Translations under genes and position numbers: made by a program
In this document: piece by piece, positions 1 through 11,876 of the stretch
Layout of the letters: each line of letters starts with the position of its first letter
Position numbering within the stretch: the first letter of the stretch is position 1
Source of the DNA: Sphaeroforma sirkka
Lineage: Eukaryota; Opisthokonta; Ichthyosporea; Ichthyophonida
Direction: 5' to 3'
Assembly: GCA_001586965.3 (NCBI GenBank)
Contig: LUCW03000619.1
Span: 1 to 55,904, forward strand
Length of the DNA: 55,904 bases
Notes under the pieces: model-generated
Told to the model about the DNA's origin: nothing
Databases searched by the model: none
What the model saw: only the letters and a program-made list of their open reading frames with translations

Positions 1-3000
1 CAACGATATCTAGACTGGACCGGTCACGCACTGCAAATATTTCAATCCGTATAGGTACTAACCAGAAGAGCCCAGATAGAAGATTTCTTAACCGTTGGCC
101 AACGATATCTAGACTGGACCGGTCACGTACTGCAAATATTTCAATCCGTATAGGTTGAACCAGAAGAGCCCAGATAGAAGGTTTCTTAGCCGTTGGCCAA
201 CGATATATAGACTGGACCGGTCACGTACTGCAAATATTTCAATCCGTATAGGTATGAACCAGAAGAGCCCAGATAGAAGATTTCTTAGCCGTTGGCCAAC
301 GATATCTAAACTGGACCGGTCACGTACTGCAAATATTTCAATCCGTATAGGTACGAACCAGAAGAGCCCAGATAGAAGATTTCTTAACCGTTGGCCAACG
401 ATATCTAGACTGGACCGGTCACGTACTGCAAATATTTCAATCCGTATAGGTACGAACCAGAAGAGAGCCCAGATAGAAGAAGTTTTTCTTAGCCGTTGGC
501 CAACGATATCTAGACTGGACCGGTCACGTACTGCAAATATTTCAATCCGTATAGGTACGAACCAGAAGAGCCCAGATAGAAGGTTTCTTAGCCGTTGGCC
601 AACGATATCTAGACTGGACCGGTCACGTACTGCAAATATTTCAATCCGTATAGGTACTAACCAGAAGAGCCCAGATTGAAGATTTCTTAACCGTTGGCCA
701 ACGATATCTAGACTGGACCGGTCACGTACTGCAAATATTTCAATCCGTATAGGTATGAACCAGAAGAGCCCAGATTGAAGGTTTCTTAGCCGTTGGCCAA
801 CGATATCTAGACTGGACCGGTCACGTACTGCAAATATTTCAATCCGTATAGGTACGAACCAGAAGAGCCCATATAGAAGATTTCTTAACCGTTGGCCAAC
901 GATTCTAAACTGGACCGGTCACGTACTGCAAATATTTCAATCCGTATAGGTACGAACCAGGAGAGCCCAGATAGAAGGTTTCTTAACCGTTGGCCAACGA
1001 TATCTAAACTGGACCGGTCACGTACTGCAAATATTTCAATCCGTATAGGTACGAACCAGGAGAGCCCAGATAGAAGGTTTCTTAACCGTTGGCCAACGAT
1101 ATCTAGACTGGACCGGTCACGTACTGCAAATATTTCAATCCGTATAGGTACGAACCAGAAGAGCCCATATTAGAAGGATTTCTTAGCCGTTGGCCAACGA
1201 TATCTAGACTGGACCGGTCACGTACTGCAAATATTTCAATCCGTATAGGTACGAACCAGGAGAGCCCAGATAGAAGGTTTCTTAGCCGTTGGCCAACGAT
1301 ATCTAGACTGGACCGGTCACGTACTGCAAATATTTCAATCCGTATAGGTACTGAACCAGAAGAGCCCATATTGAAGGTTTCTTAACCGTTGGCCAACGAT
1401 ATCTAGACTGGACCGGTCACGTACTGCAAATATTTCAATCCGTATAGGTACGAACCAGAAGAGCCCAGATAGAAGGTTTCTTAACCGTTGGCCAACGATA
1501 TCTAGACTGGACCGGTCACGTACTGCAAATATTTCAATCCGTATAGGTACTAACCAGGAGAGCCCAGATAGAAGGTTTCTTAGCCGTTGGCCAACGATAT
1601 CTAAACTGGACCGGTCACGTACTGCAAATATTTCAATCCGTATAGGTACGAACCAGAAGAGCCCAGATTGAAGGTTTCTTAACCGTTGGCCAACGATATC
1701 TAGACTGGACCGGTCACGTACTGCAAATATTTCAATCAGTATAGGTACTAACCAGAAGAGCCCATATTGAAGATTTCTTAACAGTTGGCCAACGATGTCT
1801 AGACTGGACCGGTCACGTACTGCAAATATTTCAATCCGTATAGGTACTAACCAGAAGAGCCCAGATAGAAGGTTTCTTAACCGTTGGCCAACGATATCTA
1901 GAAATTGACCGGACCGGTCACGTACTGCAAATATTTCAATCCGTATAGGTACTAACCAGAAGAGCCCAGATAGAAGGTTTCTTAACCGTTGGCCAACGAT
2001 ATCTAGACTGGACCGGTCACGTACTGCAAATATTTCAATCCGTATAGGTACTAACCAGAAGAGCCCAGATAGAAGGTTTCTTAACCGTTGGCCAACGATA
2101 TCTAGACTGGACCGGTCACGTACTGCAAATATTTCAATCCGTATAGGTACGAACCAGGAGAGCCCATATTGAAGATTTCTTAACCGTTGGCCAACGATAT
2201 CTAGACTGGACCGGTCACGTACTGCAAATATTTCAATCCGTATAGGTACGAACCAGGAGAGCCCAGATAGAAGGTTTCTTAACCGTTGGCCAACGATATC
2301 TAGACTGGACCGGTCACGTACTGCAAATATTTCAATCCGTATAGGTACGAACCAGGAGAGCCCAGATTGAAGTTTTTCTTAACCGTTGGCCAACGATATC
2401 TAGACTGGACCGGTCACGTACTGCAAATATTTCAATCCGTATAGGTACGAACCAGAAGAGCCCAGATAGAAGGTTTCTTAACCGTTGGCCAACGATATCT
2501 AGACTGGACCGGTCACGTACTGCAAATATTTCAATCCGTATAGGTACGAACCAGGAGAGCCCAGATAGAAGGTTTCTTAGCCGTTGTTGGCCAACGATAT
2601 CTAAACTGGACCGGTCACGTACTGCAAATATTTCAATCCGTATAGGTACGAACCAGAAGAGCCCAGATAGAAGGTTTCTTAACCGTTGGCCAACGATATC
2701 TAGACTGGACCGGTCACGTACTGCAAATATTTCAATCCGTATAGGTACTGAACCAGAAGAGCCCATATTGAAGATTTCTTAACCGTTGGCCAACGATATC
2801 TAGACTGGACCGGTCACGTACTGCAAATATTTCAATCCGTATAGGTACTAACCAGGAGAGCCCAGATAGAAGGTTTCTCAGCCGTTGGCCAACGATATCT
2901 AGACTGGACCGGTCACGTACTGCAAATATTTCAATCCGTATAGGTACTAACCAGAAGAGCCCAGATAGAAGGTTTCTTAACCGTTGGCCAACGATATCTA

Positions 3001-3678
3001 GACTGGACCGGTCACGTACTGCAAATATTTCAATCCGTATAGGTACGAAACCAGAAGAGCCCAGATAGAAGGTTTCTTAACCGTTGGCCAACGATATCTA
3101 GACTGGACCGGTCACGTACTGCAAATATTTCAATCCGTATAGGTACGAACCAGGAGAGCCCAGATAGAAGGTTTCTTAACCGTTGGCCAACGATATCTAG
3201 ACTGGACCGGTCACGTACTGCAAATATTTCAATCCGTATAGGTACTGACCAGAAGAGCCCAGATAGAAGGTTTCTTAGCCGTTGGCCAACGATATCTAGA
3301 CTGGACCGGTCACGTACTGCAAATATTTCAATCCGTATAGGTACATTGCAAATATTTCAATCCGTATAGGTACGAACCAGAAGAGCCCATATTGAAGATT
3401 TCTTAACCGTTGGCCAACGATATCTAGACTGACCGGTCACGTACTGCAAATATTTCAATCCGTATAGGTACTAACCAGAAGAGCCCATATTGAAGATTTC
3501 TTAACCGTTGGCCAACGATATCTAAACTGGACCGGTCACGTACTGCAAATATTTCAATCCGTATAGGTACGAACCAGGAGAGCCCATATTGAAATTTCTT
3601 AGCCGTTGGCCGATATTGGCCAACGATATTTCTATCCGTAACTGAGCCCATATTGAAGATTTCTTAGCCGTTGGTAAA
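1..3678. repeat. 99-bp satellite array, left block (about 37 monomers)
   Basis: Head-to-tail monomers of 99 bp. Each holds a perfect 12-bp palindrome CGTTGGCCAACG, then GATATC, GACCGGTC and AAATATTT. Monomers here are more varied than in the main right block: many read AGATAGAAGGTTTC where the right block reads CATATTGAAGATTTC. Single-base indels are common. Open frames up to 174 codons occur on both strands because 99 is 33 codons, but indels break them without preserving frame, so I do not call genes. The right edge (about 3340-3678) is scrambled: a partial duplication near 3343 and rearranged monomer pieces at 3600-3678, just before an LTR begins. Confidence 0.97.
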
Positions 3679-3859
3679 TGTAGTAAACACATCAAAATAC
3701 GATACTAAAACCTACTGAGTCTCTCCTGAGGCTCAGTGCGGTGTATTTATTCTTATATTTGATTGTCTACGTGGTCTACAAATAATTCACCTCGTGTGAA
3801 TTAATTGTAAATTAATTCTAACTTCACACTGATAGTGGTTTAAGGGGACTTTTACCACA
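3679..3859 (-). repeat. LTR of copy A (3' LTR in coding sense)
   Basis: 181 bp, TG...CA on either strand, with near-inverted tips (TGTAGTAAA / TTTTACCACA). It is almost identical to 12445-12624 and 30637-30816. It contains two short hairpin-forming inverted repeats: ACTGAG...CTCAGT, and AATTCAC...GTGAATT. On the minus strand it is preceded directly by the purine-rich CTTGAGGGGAG, which supports reading it as the 3' LTR of a minus-strand element. Confidence 0.85.
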
Positions 3860-3870
3860 CTCCCCTCAAG
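3860..3870 (-). other. polypurine tract of copy A
   Basis: Minus-strand CTTGAGGGGAG abuts the LTR start TGTGGTAAAAG. A purine run directly upstream of the 3' LTR is the usual plus-strand primer of LTR elements. This is the best single argument for the orientation of the LTR. Confidence 0.6.
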
Positions 3871-3964
3871 CTCAAGCGTCACCAGTGATTGAAGAGCTTC
3901 AAAAAATAAATGACCTCTTAAACTATTGAAAATTAAACATATATAACTAGTAGTGTAAATAAAC

Positions 3965-3990
3965 AATATATATATATATATATATATATA
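3965..3990. repeat. (TA)n microsatellite
   Basis: A simple TA run in the region between the LTR and the coding part of copy A. The rest of 3871-4205 holds no gene that I can support. Confidence 0.9.
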
Positions 3991-4058
3991 AACTAATGAA
4001 ATCCTTCTGCTGAGTAAGTTCTTGCCTTGAAACTGGTCTTTTGAACCATCCCGGCTGT

Positions 4059-4138
4059 GCTGGTATATTTTCACCCCCCCAAAAAAGCTAGGGTATCCGC
4101 TGGTATGTTTTCACCCCCCCCCATAAGCTAGGGTATCC
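4059..4138. repeat. 40-bp direct repeat, two units, with C7-9 runs
   Basis: Two units (4059-4098, 4099-4138) each contain GCTGGTAT, TTTTCACCCCCCC and GCTAGGGTATCC, and a third partial start follows. On the minus strand each shows a purine run GGGGGGGTGAAAA downstream of the coding end. It could be a second polypurine tract, but the one at 3860 fits the LTR edge better. Confidence 0.75.
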
Positions 4139-4309
4139 GCTGGAGTTATACTCGCCTATAAGCTCGAGTTATGGAATCGTCTTTCGCCTCTATACCGTGG
4201 TGAAATCTCACGAGGAGAGACAAAACTCCGATCCGGAAGTAGATGATAGACATCTAGTATTCATCAACGTAACGTTGGAATTATTGTTGTTGTGCCGCTT
4301 TCTTCTTCT

Positions 4310-4470
4310 GCCGAGTTTGCTCGGCTTTGTGGTATGCCGCGATGTCATTCGGATCGTCAAAAGCTTCGGCTGACTCCCAAGTTGGATCACCATCCCGCCA
4401 GCGAACCAAGTATTCTGTATTCCCTGTGGAATCATTCTGTCTATGTCGAATGATGTAACGGAACGAGGAA
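4310..4470 (-). other. chromodomain-like segment of copy A (fossil element part)
   Basis: The minus-strand translation holds EYLVRWRDGDPTWESAEAF followed by a helix-like NDIAAYHKAEQ. This matches the chromodomain pattern Y.VRW.g....TWE...... Chromodomains at the C-terminus of the integrase region define chromoviruses, a Ty3/gypsy branch, and are known in other members to read histone marks and steer integration into heterochromatin. The adjoining upstream stretch (to about 4800) resembles the integrase C-terminal region. Confidence 0.8.
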
Positions 4471-4829
4471 CTATCCTGCCACATATGATCTTCTAAAGGC
4501 TTTTCGGTGGCTCTATGGACTAGTCGCAAAAGTTCCACTCTAACTGGTTTACCTTTGAAAGTATCTGGAAGTGAACCATCCTTGTGTGTCAGTTCATATC
4601 CTTGTCCCTGTCTGGCTTTGACAACGTATGGTCCAAACATTGGTCGCATTGCTTTGGTTGTGCGACCTTCGGACCGTACCATTACCATTACATCCCCTGG
4701 TTGAAAGGCGATAAAATCGTAAGCATGGAGGCGGTCAAACTGCCTGGATAGTGTGTCTGCGTATTTCTGCGTGACCTTGTAAAGCGTCGGCAAGATAGTG
4801 TCGTGCAAACGATCCAGCCGGTGTGCCCA

Positions 4830-5570
4830 AGCCTCATTGGTGACCGGCTGATTCCCGGAAGGTCATCCGTGAAGTCAGCAAACGGAACATGACGGCGACC
4901 GAAGTAAGCACTGAATGGTGCTGCTGTCTGTGTCGCCGAGATATTCGGAGGTTCTGGCACAGCATAATAAGTGGTAGTCGGACATCCCATGCCGTAGGCA
5001 AAGATTCACATAGCTTGCGAACTCCTTCGTGGATGTCTCTGTGTCTTCTCTCCGCTGCTCCCAGAACCTGAGGACGATATGGTGGCGACTTTGCATGCAT
5101 CACTCCAACTTCTTGAGTTATTAATTTAACAATCTTGTTCGAAAACTCGCCTCCCTCGTCTGATTGAATTTTCCTGGGAAAACCATGTTCCCCAAACACC
5201 TCCATAAGTTTAGATGTCACCACTTCTGCTGACTTTGTGGCCGTTGCTCTCAATATCGAGTACCCCGTTGCTATATCCAAGACGTGCAATATATATCGAT
5301 TTCCTGCTGCTGAAACTAGTGGCATTGGAATCATGTCGACTTGAATATGATCCCACGGATACTTTGCCGTTATATTAATCATCGGGTGAAATCCCTTTCG
5401 TAACACCCTCTGTCCTAGACATGTGCGACAGTTTCTCCTAACTGTTTGTGCAAGTTCCAGAGCGTTAGGCCACAAATGTCCGTTCTGCTGTAGTTGAGCA
5501 ACTGTATCTTCTGCTCTATGATGCCCAATCTCATGCTGACACAAGGTGAGCTGTGTGCGACGGCTTATCT
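4830..5570 (-). other. integrase region of copy A (fossil element part)
   Basis: The minus strand encodes an HHCC-type zinc segment (H..H then CRTC) followed by a retroviral-type integrase core: WDHIQVDMIPMP carries the first Asp, IQSDEGGEF the second, and GAAERRHRDIHE the Glu. The core is followed by the chromodomain segment further left. About 200 bp of the same region recurs at 22563-22763. Confidence 0.88.
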
Positions 5571-5779
5571 CTTCCTCATCTGGAGAATCCGTCATGGCTA
5601 CTTCCGAGATAGCGATCGATACTAGCCGAGACGTATCTAATGGGGTGACTTTCGATACTGAGGACGGTTCTGCATATCCCAATCGTGCTGAAAACGTCGC
5701 TGGAAGGCTGTAACCATTGCGTGGGCCTACTCTGGCAATGACTGTGTGACCCCATGGTGCCTTGCCACTCGCATACTTT

Positions 5780-6090
5780 CCGTATTTGAGGAAGGAGTGG
5801 GCTGTCCTTGGAACTAATACTGGGTCGCTTTGTAGAAGCGACTTGAATAACTGGAACCAAGGCTCGTGGGGCGCCCACGGTAGACACACCGTAGCTGTGG
5901 CCCTCTCTGATCGTATCTTGCGCAACATTCTATGGATTAATCTCCATGGTGGGTTCATCCATCCGTCTATATCCTTCCAACAATGTGCAAACGCTCCACC
6001 CCTGTCATCGTCGGTGTAGTAGCGTGGCAAATGATGGTCCTGATGCGAAGCAAAGACATCGACATTATTCTCACCCATAATCCGTTGCGC
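5780..6090 (-). other. Dam-like (N6-adenine methyltransferase) domain within the copy A polyprotein
   Basis: Between RNase H and integrase the minus strand encodes NNVDVFASHQDHHLPRYYTD, then a Trp-rich spacer, WMNPPW, and VCLPWAPHEPWFQLF. The order VDvFAs..n...ryYt / NPPW / PW....WF is that of the phage-type Dam family (DNA N6-adenine methyltransferase, Pfam PF05869). In that fold NPPW stands at the catalytic D/N-P-P-Y/F/W motif. The NPPW codons lie at 5944-5955. From known families, a domain of this kind follows RNase H in DIRS-type retroelements. I recognised it by eye and have no alignment; activity is not shown. Confidence 0.7.
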
Positions 6091-6149
6091 TTGCTCAAAG
6101 TAGTCTGGAAAAAGTTGCCAACATTCTGCATATAGTACCTCCGGGTCCT

Positions 6150-7350
6150 CAGTCTCAACAGTTCCCTCATGAAGCCTAGACCACGCGTCTGGTAACACGT
6201 TCTTTATACCCGGGATGTGCGAGATAGTAAAATTGAAAGGCGCTATGATGTGATGCCATCGTTGTAGCATCGGATTCAGCTTTAGCTGTGTGTTCATATA
6301 CACCAAAGCCTTGTGATCAGTCAACACTGAAAAGCGTTGACCTTCGAGATGATCCCGGAAGTGTGTGAGACCATATACCAAGGCCAATAATTCCTTCATG
6401 GGTGTTGCGTAATTGCGCTGTGCTGCGTTGAGGGTCTTGCTGAAGAACATTAGGTATTGCTTCTTCCCTTCTATGGTCTGGAACAATGCACCTCCAATAC
6501 CGTAGTCGCTTGCATCCGTTTCGAGTTGTAAAGGTACTTCGTCGACGGGAAATTTCAACACTACTGCCTCAACTATGGCTTGCTTCATGGCATCCCAAGC
6601 TTGCTGGTGTCTCTGTTCCCACCTGTCTCCAATGATTTCCTTAGGCTTCAGTCTTACAAATTCCCTGAGTTGGGCAACTACCTCTGCAAAGTTTGGTAGG
6701 TGCTCGTGAAGAAAGTTGGCTAATCCCAAGGCCGATGCAATGTCTTTGTACTTCTTCGGGGTTGGCCAGTCAATGAGCTTGGCCTGCTTTTCATGGCAAG
6801 TATCAATTCCGGCCTTCGATACTCGCTTCCCTAGGATCATGACTTCTTTGACTGCAAAATGACATTTTGAAGGGTTTAGCTTGAAACTGTGGTACGTCAG
6901 CCGCCGAATGACCTCTTTCACTACTCGTACTTGTTCCTCGTAGTCATCTGTTGCTATTACTATGTCGTCCAGGTAGTGGTGTGCCGGAAGTCCTTGCAAT
7001 ATCACACTCAGTGTACGCTGAAACTGCTGCGTCAGTGTGTGTAGTCCAAATGGCGCTGATGTAAAGGAATACTGGCTTTTGCCATGTGTGAAACTGAATA
7101 GATACTGAGAATCAGGGTGAATTGGGAGTCGATGGTACGCTGCGGTTAGATCCAATGTCGTGTAATATCTCTTCCCTTTGATGTTACCAATGATGTCGTT
7201 GATACGGGGAATAATGAACTGATCCGCCGGTATTAATGCATTCACCGCTCTGAGGTCCAAACACACTCGCACTTTCTTTAGTTCTCCAGATTGAGTATAC
7301 TCTGACACTGCGAGCAAGGGTAAGTTGACGGAAGTGGCTGTATCCCTTTG
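6150..7350 (-). other. reverse transcriptase and RNase H of copy A (fossil element part)
   Basis: The reverse transcriptase shows VRVCLDLRAVNALI, YYTTLDLTAAYHRLPIH, SAPFGLHTLTQQFQ and the catalytic YLDDIVIATDD (around 6950-6980). RNase H follows with LETDASDYGIGGALFQ, QRNYATPMKELLALVYGLTH and LTDHKALVYMN. A connection segment, ISHIPGIKNVLPDAWSRL, precedes the Dam-like domain. The order RT-RH before integrase places the element in Ty3/gypsy rather than Ty1/copia. Confidence 0.95.
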
Positions 7351-7699
7351 AACTATGACCAAATATTGAATCCACTTCTGCACCTGTCTATCTACCCATG
7401 GTATCCATTTGTCTGCTACAAAGTTCCTTACTGCCTTCCGCATCCTTGCAGCTTGATCTGGTGTCACTGGCAATCTAACTTTGCCTCCTTCCAGTCTGCA
7501 CCTGTCCTTTTCTCGAATACCGTCATTGTCCCTCAGTTCCTTGTCTAGTTCCAGGCGAACACCGGTTTCCTCGGTCAAATCTGGTGGTCGTCTCAACGGT
7601 ATTGGTTCCAATAGTTTTTCTAGCTCCGTTGGATCTATGGGTGAGAATGGCGATTGAAGGCCTCCCACGTATAGCCCTAAGCCAGGCATAAGATCCTGG

Positions 7700-7930
7700 C
7701 CTACGATCGCGTCGATAGCCGGTGGTAGATTCATTAGCTCGAAAGACTGTTCTGTGAGCTCTAGACCATATCGTACTGGAGTTTGTACGGTTGAGCCTAT
7801 TCGCCGTGTACGAAGACTACGATCAGCTAGGTATATATAGGATCCCTCCGGAGCCGACTTAATTTGCAATCCCCAATCATGTGCGGATGTCGAATCAATG
7901 CAACTTCTGTTTGCCCCAGAATCCACTAAC
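7700..7930 (-). other. aspartic protease segment of copy A (fossil element part)
   Basis: MDSGANRSCIDSTSA carries the DSGA active-site pattern, and PPAIDAIVGQDLMPGLGL fits the family's I.G.D.. flap-and-end pattern. It lies directly upstream of the reverse transcriptase in coding sense, as expected. Confidence 0.8.
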
Positions 7931-8069
7931 GCCCTGCATGTCTAACCGTTAATCAGGATGGATATGAATACTCGATTGTCCCTTGAAAGTAATGGATCTT
8001 TGATCGATAGTATCACAGGTGTGCTAGACGGGAAAACTAAAGTTGCATCTACATCCGACTACCTTACGT

Positions 8070-10150
8070 TTTATTCCTGATCGCTGCCTATGGTTTCCCA
8101 CGTTGCATCCTCTTCCAACTCACCCTGTTCGATTTCGTCTGGGTGTGCCAGTATGGAAGCAATGTGTGTGTCTGTAGGCGTGGTCTCCTCCTGCTCCGTT
8201 TGCTGGTCGTCCGAGTCTATTAGAGCCATAATGGTGTTGACCGCGGGCAAACTCTTATTGAAGGATACGCCTTGCTTAAATCCTCGGCCCGAGTTGGATG
8301 TGAATCCAACCCTTTTGTTCGACTGGTAGTGCTTGCAGGATGATATATGCCTGAAACTGGGTGGGGCACCCGCTCTGCACGCGTAACACGTGGTGGTCGT
8401 AGACGTGCTTGTGCGTTGTGTGCTGCCTCCTCCTGTATTCGTATTCAAATTACGATCTCGTTGTTGGGCTGGAAACTGTCTACGCCTATCCCCCCACATT
8501 CATCTGTGTCCGTACCCGTTGTCTGAGGATGGCATCGGTTTCTTGTATGTCTGGATTTAAAATGCGGAGAAGGTCTTCAGTCTCCAGGTGGTCCCAACCT
8601 ATGTTGTGTTGTAGCGTGCGTTCATACGTCATATTACCTGTCAGGTCCTCGAAGGCCTGTATGAGGCAGTGATTAAGCAACCGCTTAGGAAAGTCCTTGC
8701 CCTTATCTGCTCGCTCCCAGGCTCTCTTGTGAACTTCCACAATCTTGTTCAAATGTTCCCTGGCTGACTCTACACCCTTGGTGCGGGGATTACCCTTCGC
8801 CAACTTCTTAAAGGTAGGGTCTACGGTGGCCTTGCTCTCATGTTGACAGATTTGGTCTATGACCTGTTCCGCCGGATATACCCTCAGCTGATTATGGTTG
8901 TCACGGAGATAGTCAATTGTGGCCTTTGCTGCCTTAAAATGTATGAGTACCTTATAGAACCAACGTACCATCCACGACTCATCTAGTCCTGAGACATGGG
9001 CGTTCTTCAGTGCCTCTTCCAGCGCCCCTCGTGTGTCTCTATCGGCTGTGCTGCTTAATTGATAACGGTCTAAAGGCCAATCGGGCCATGTCCGTGGCTC
9101 CGGAGCTCTGTTCTTCCTGATAGCTTCCAATTGAGTATTCAACGCTCCTTTCAGTGTATCGATCGTGGACGTTAGTAATGTACATCTTGGGACATCGTAG
9201 TTTCCCTGTGCTCGACAAAGTTCATCCACAAAGAAAGATATCTTCCCTTCGAGGCGTTGACACATGGCTCGGCGATGCTCGTTCCACTGCGCTGGTGTCA
9301 TGATCGGCTCTCTCGCCTGTTCGTCTTTGTGCGGTCGTTTTCGGCTGCCATGAACATTACCGTCGTCGACATCACTAGACTTGCGCTTACCGTCGTCGAC
9401 GTCACTATACTTGCGCTTACCGTCGTCAACGTAACTAGCCTTGCGCATATCCTGTATCGATCGCGCGAAGTCTCGGTGCTGTCGGCTGAGTTCCCATCGT
9501 CTACGTAGTTGTTCTCGTTCGGCTTCCCTACGATAATCCCCCATGTGGGTCGCTCAAATATTGCTCTAGCTGTCGGCCCCTGATTTCGTCAGAGTTTTGC
9601 TGACGAGTGCCCGTGGCCCACCCTGACATATTGCTATGCCGTTGGACTTGTCGCTCATCCCCGTTGCCTGCGAGGGAATCCTGACTTGCACTGGTGAAAC
9701 TCCCCGATCGAGTTCGCTTTCGAGTGAAATCTCGTTCAGGTGCTCGGTGAAAAGACTGCCATGAATGCGGTCTATCACCCGCTGAATGAATGCCCGAGGT
9801 ACCTTGGACATTGGCTACCCTGTGTCGCTCAGCTGCTGGTTCAGCAGACTTTGAACGACTAGTATGCCTAATCACAAATTGCACCTCACTATCTTCTGGA
9901 TCTGCTCTCCCTCTTGCCGATAAGCGATACCCGTGCCCCAACTGATGTCGCCTGCTTGCTGCCTGGCGCACGTCTTGGTCTGTCTGTTCATATCGCGGTT
10001 GTTCATCTCTTCGACGCGATGCTACTGTCTGGCGCGAAGAAGCTGTGCCTCCTTGGTGGGTCTGCTCGAAATCTGACAAGGATCTCTGGGTTGCTTTGCC
10101 GTCGCGACGAGTGCGTCGAGGGCTACGGGGTGCTGGACGCATAGGCATCT
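8070..10150 (-). other. gag-like region of copy A, with zinc knuckle (fossil element part)
   Basis: In coding sense it starts with an Arg/Ser-rich basic segment (about 10150-9530), continues with a helical capsid-like stretch containing DPTFKKLAKGNPRTKGVESA and REHLNKIVEVHKRAWE, and ends with a Cys/His cluster CYACRAGAPPSFRHISSC (about 8350-8410), an extended CCHC knuckle of the nucleocapsid kind. Family gag proteins are poorly conserved, so position and the knuckle carry the call. Confidence 0.7.
9361..9450. repeat. 30-bp minisatellite, three units, inside the gag-like region
   Basis: Three 30-bp units (9361, 9391, 9421) encode on the minus strand repeats of the type SDVDDGKRK, an acidic-basic decapeptide. 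The length is a multiple of three, so it expands without disturbing the frame. Confidence 0.85.
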
Positions 10151-10932
10151 TGATGTTAAGACTTCGATGTATGGCTTTGTGTTGTTGATGAATAGTTGGT
10201 CCAGATTGAAGGAGTGTCGGCTATTATATAATAGTTGACTTCAGCCATTTGTGTTACACACTTTCTTCCGCCGTTCTCCTCTCGTGATACCAAAATAGCT
10301 AATTATCATTGAATCATGTTGATGTCTACAAGGTCTGCTTGCGGGTCCCCGAAAACTCGTTGCGCTCGAATACACCTTGCTCCTTAATGATTGCTAATCA
10401 TTTTGTTTGGGTTGGTTTTGTTAATGAGTACTCGTTTTGCTCTCCTTTGCTCTGCCTATAGGAGTAATTAAGAGTTGCTGATAGACTCGAAGCGTGTTCA
10501 ATGATCAACCGCCTGTCGTGTTCTAGCGTTCTGAATGCTCCTTTAATCCAACCTTCGGACCACTGTACTCCAACATCAATCAAATCCGAGGCCTGCAGCC
10601 AGGAAGTTCAGGTCAAGGTTCCCAAGAATAACCTTGAAGCCCAAGGTAGTTACATCGGTTATGAAGTTGGAAAACAAAAAACAAATTCCTTATTCAAACC
10701 AACTTGAGTGTACTTGCATGATGCCTGATAAGTGCTGTCTACTCTTGCATGTACTATTTCTTCTGTACCTTGCAAGAGTCCGCTGCATCTTGACGATTCG
10801 CCTTATACGTCGGTGATAACGTTCTCGTTCTCCTTAGTTTTCATCAACAATCATACAAACGTACCATGCTACTTGTTGGTCCTACGGCTGATTCACACGT
10901 TGACTTCCTTTCTCTCTATAATGGGAATTCAA

Positions 10933-10972
<40 letters not shown>

Positions 10973-11509
10973 GTATTCTGTCTTGTAACATCGGTAAATA
11001 TGTCTTCTAGTTGTGTGTTGGTCGTGGGTTCGATACCCCCCGTGATATAATTTTTTTCCTATGCTTGTGACCATCGAAGTTCGCGCATGCAACGATGGCG
11101 AACATTCGACTCGAGATATTTTCGAAAAATCGATCTTCTAACCATGCCAGTCTTTTCGTCTAGCCAATTGATTACCAAAACTTGCTCCCGTAGTTGATAT
11201 TTGTTGAAAATACGAGTTGAAATCGCATTCTTTCTGTCTCAGTTTCTCCCAAACTGTGCCTAGCTCCTCTTATGCATTGCTACCTGTCTCACGCGCGCTT
11301 AATTCACACGTTTCCATTCTACGTCGCCTGACACTGTCGATTCTACATTGCTACCTGCTTTTCTTGATCACCTCTATCTGCCCTTTGTCGTCGCTGTACT
11401 CGCCCACACCTATGAAAATCTGCCATATCGACCTTCTCTACGCCAAATTAAGTTCTTCTATACCCCTAACTGCGATACTACTGCTTCATGTTCGTGTTGT
11501 GTGGATTGA
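10150..11509 (-). other. leader region of copy A, proximal part; no gene supported
   Basis: About 1.36 kb upstream of gag in coding sense with no convincing gene. It includes a (TA)n run near 10934-10968 and a lone tRNA B-box-like word GGTTCGATACC at 11027-11037 followed by a T7 run. Small open frames here (60-98 codons) show no recognisable domain. This part is not present in copy B. Confidence 0.5.
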
Positions 11510-11803
11510 CTAGGCCAGTCAAAACATTGTTCAAACGTCCTATGACTGCTAATTAGTCAGAGGGAGGCCTTGATTGTCAACGACGGCCTGAAAAGTCGCA
11601 TTGGAATTGAAGTATCTGGATTTTCGGACCGAAGATGGATTAAAAAAAATCAAAAGAAGAATGAATGGTTGTTGGGAAATGGTCGGATGACTAATTAATC
11701 TATAAAAATTTAGAAATAAAAATGCTAAAAATTGCATATATTACTAATCACTCCAATTTGCTCTAGATTTAAAAAATATTTTAAAAATATGCATAAAAAT
11801 ATA

Positions 11804-11876
<73 letters not shown>

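Noticed and set aside
1-3678. CRISPR-like array
   Set aside because: Units follow one another directly with no unique spacers, the monomer is 99 bp, and the context is eukaryotic.
3787-4074. Minus-strand 95-codon open frame at the end of copy A
   Set aside because: It covers an LTR edge and a TA run; the translation is low complexity.
11020-11050. tRNA gene around the B-box-like GGTTCGATACC
   Set aside because: The T-arm and a following T run are there, but no A box or acceptor stem can be drawn upstream; at most a decayed tRNA-related scrap.
10398-11513. Several small open frames of 60-98 codons in the copy A leader
   Set aside because: No domain, no conservation in copy B, and low-complexity composition.
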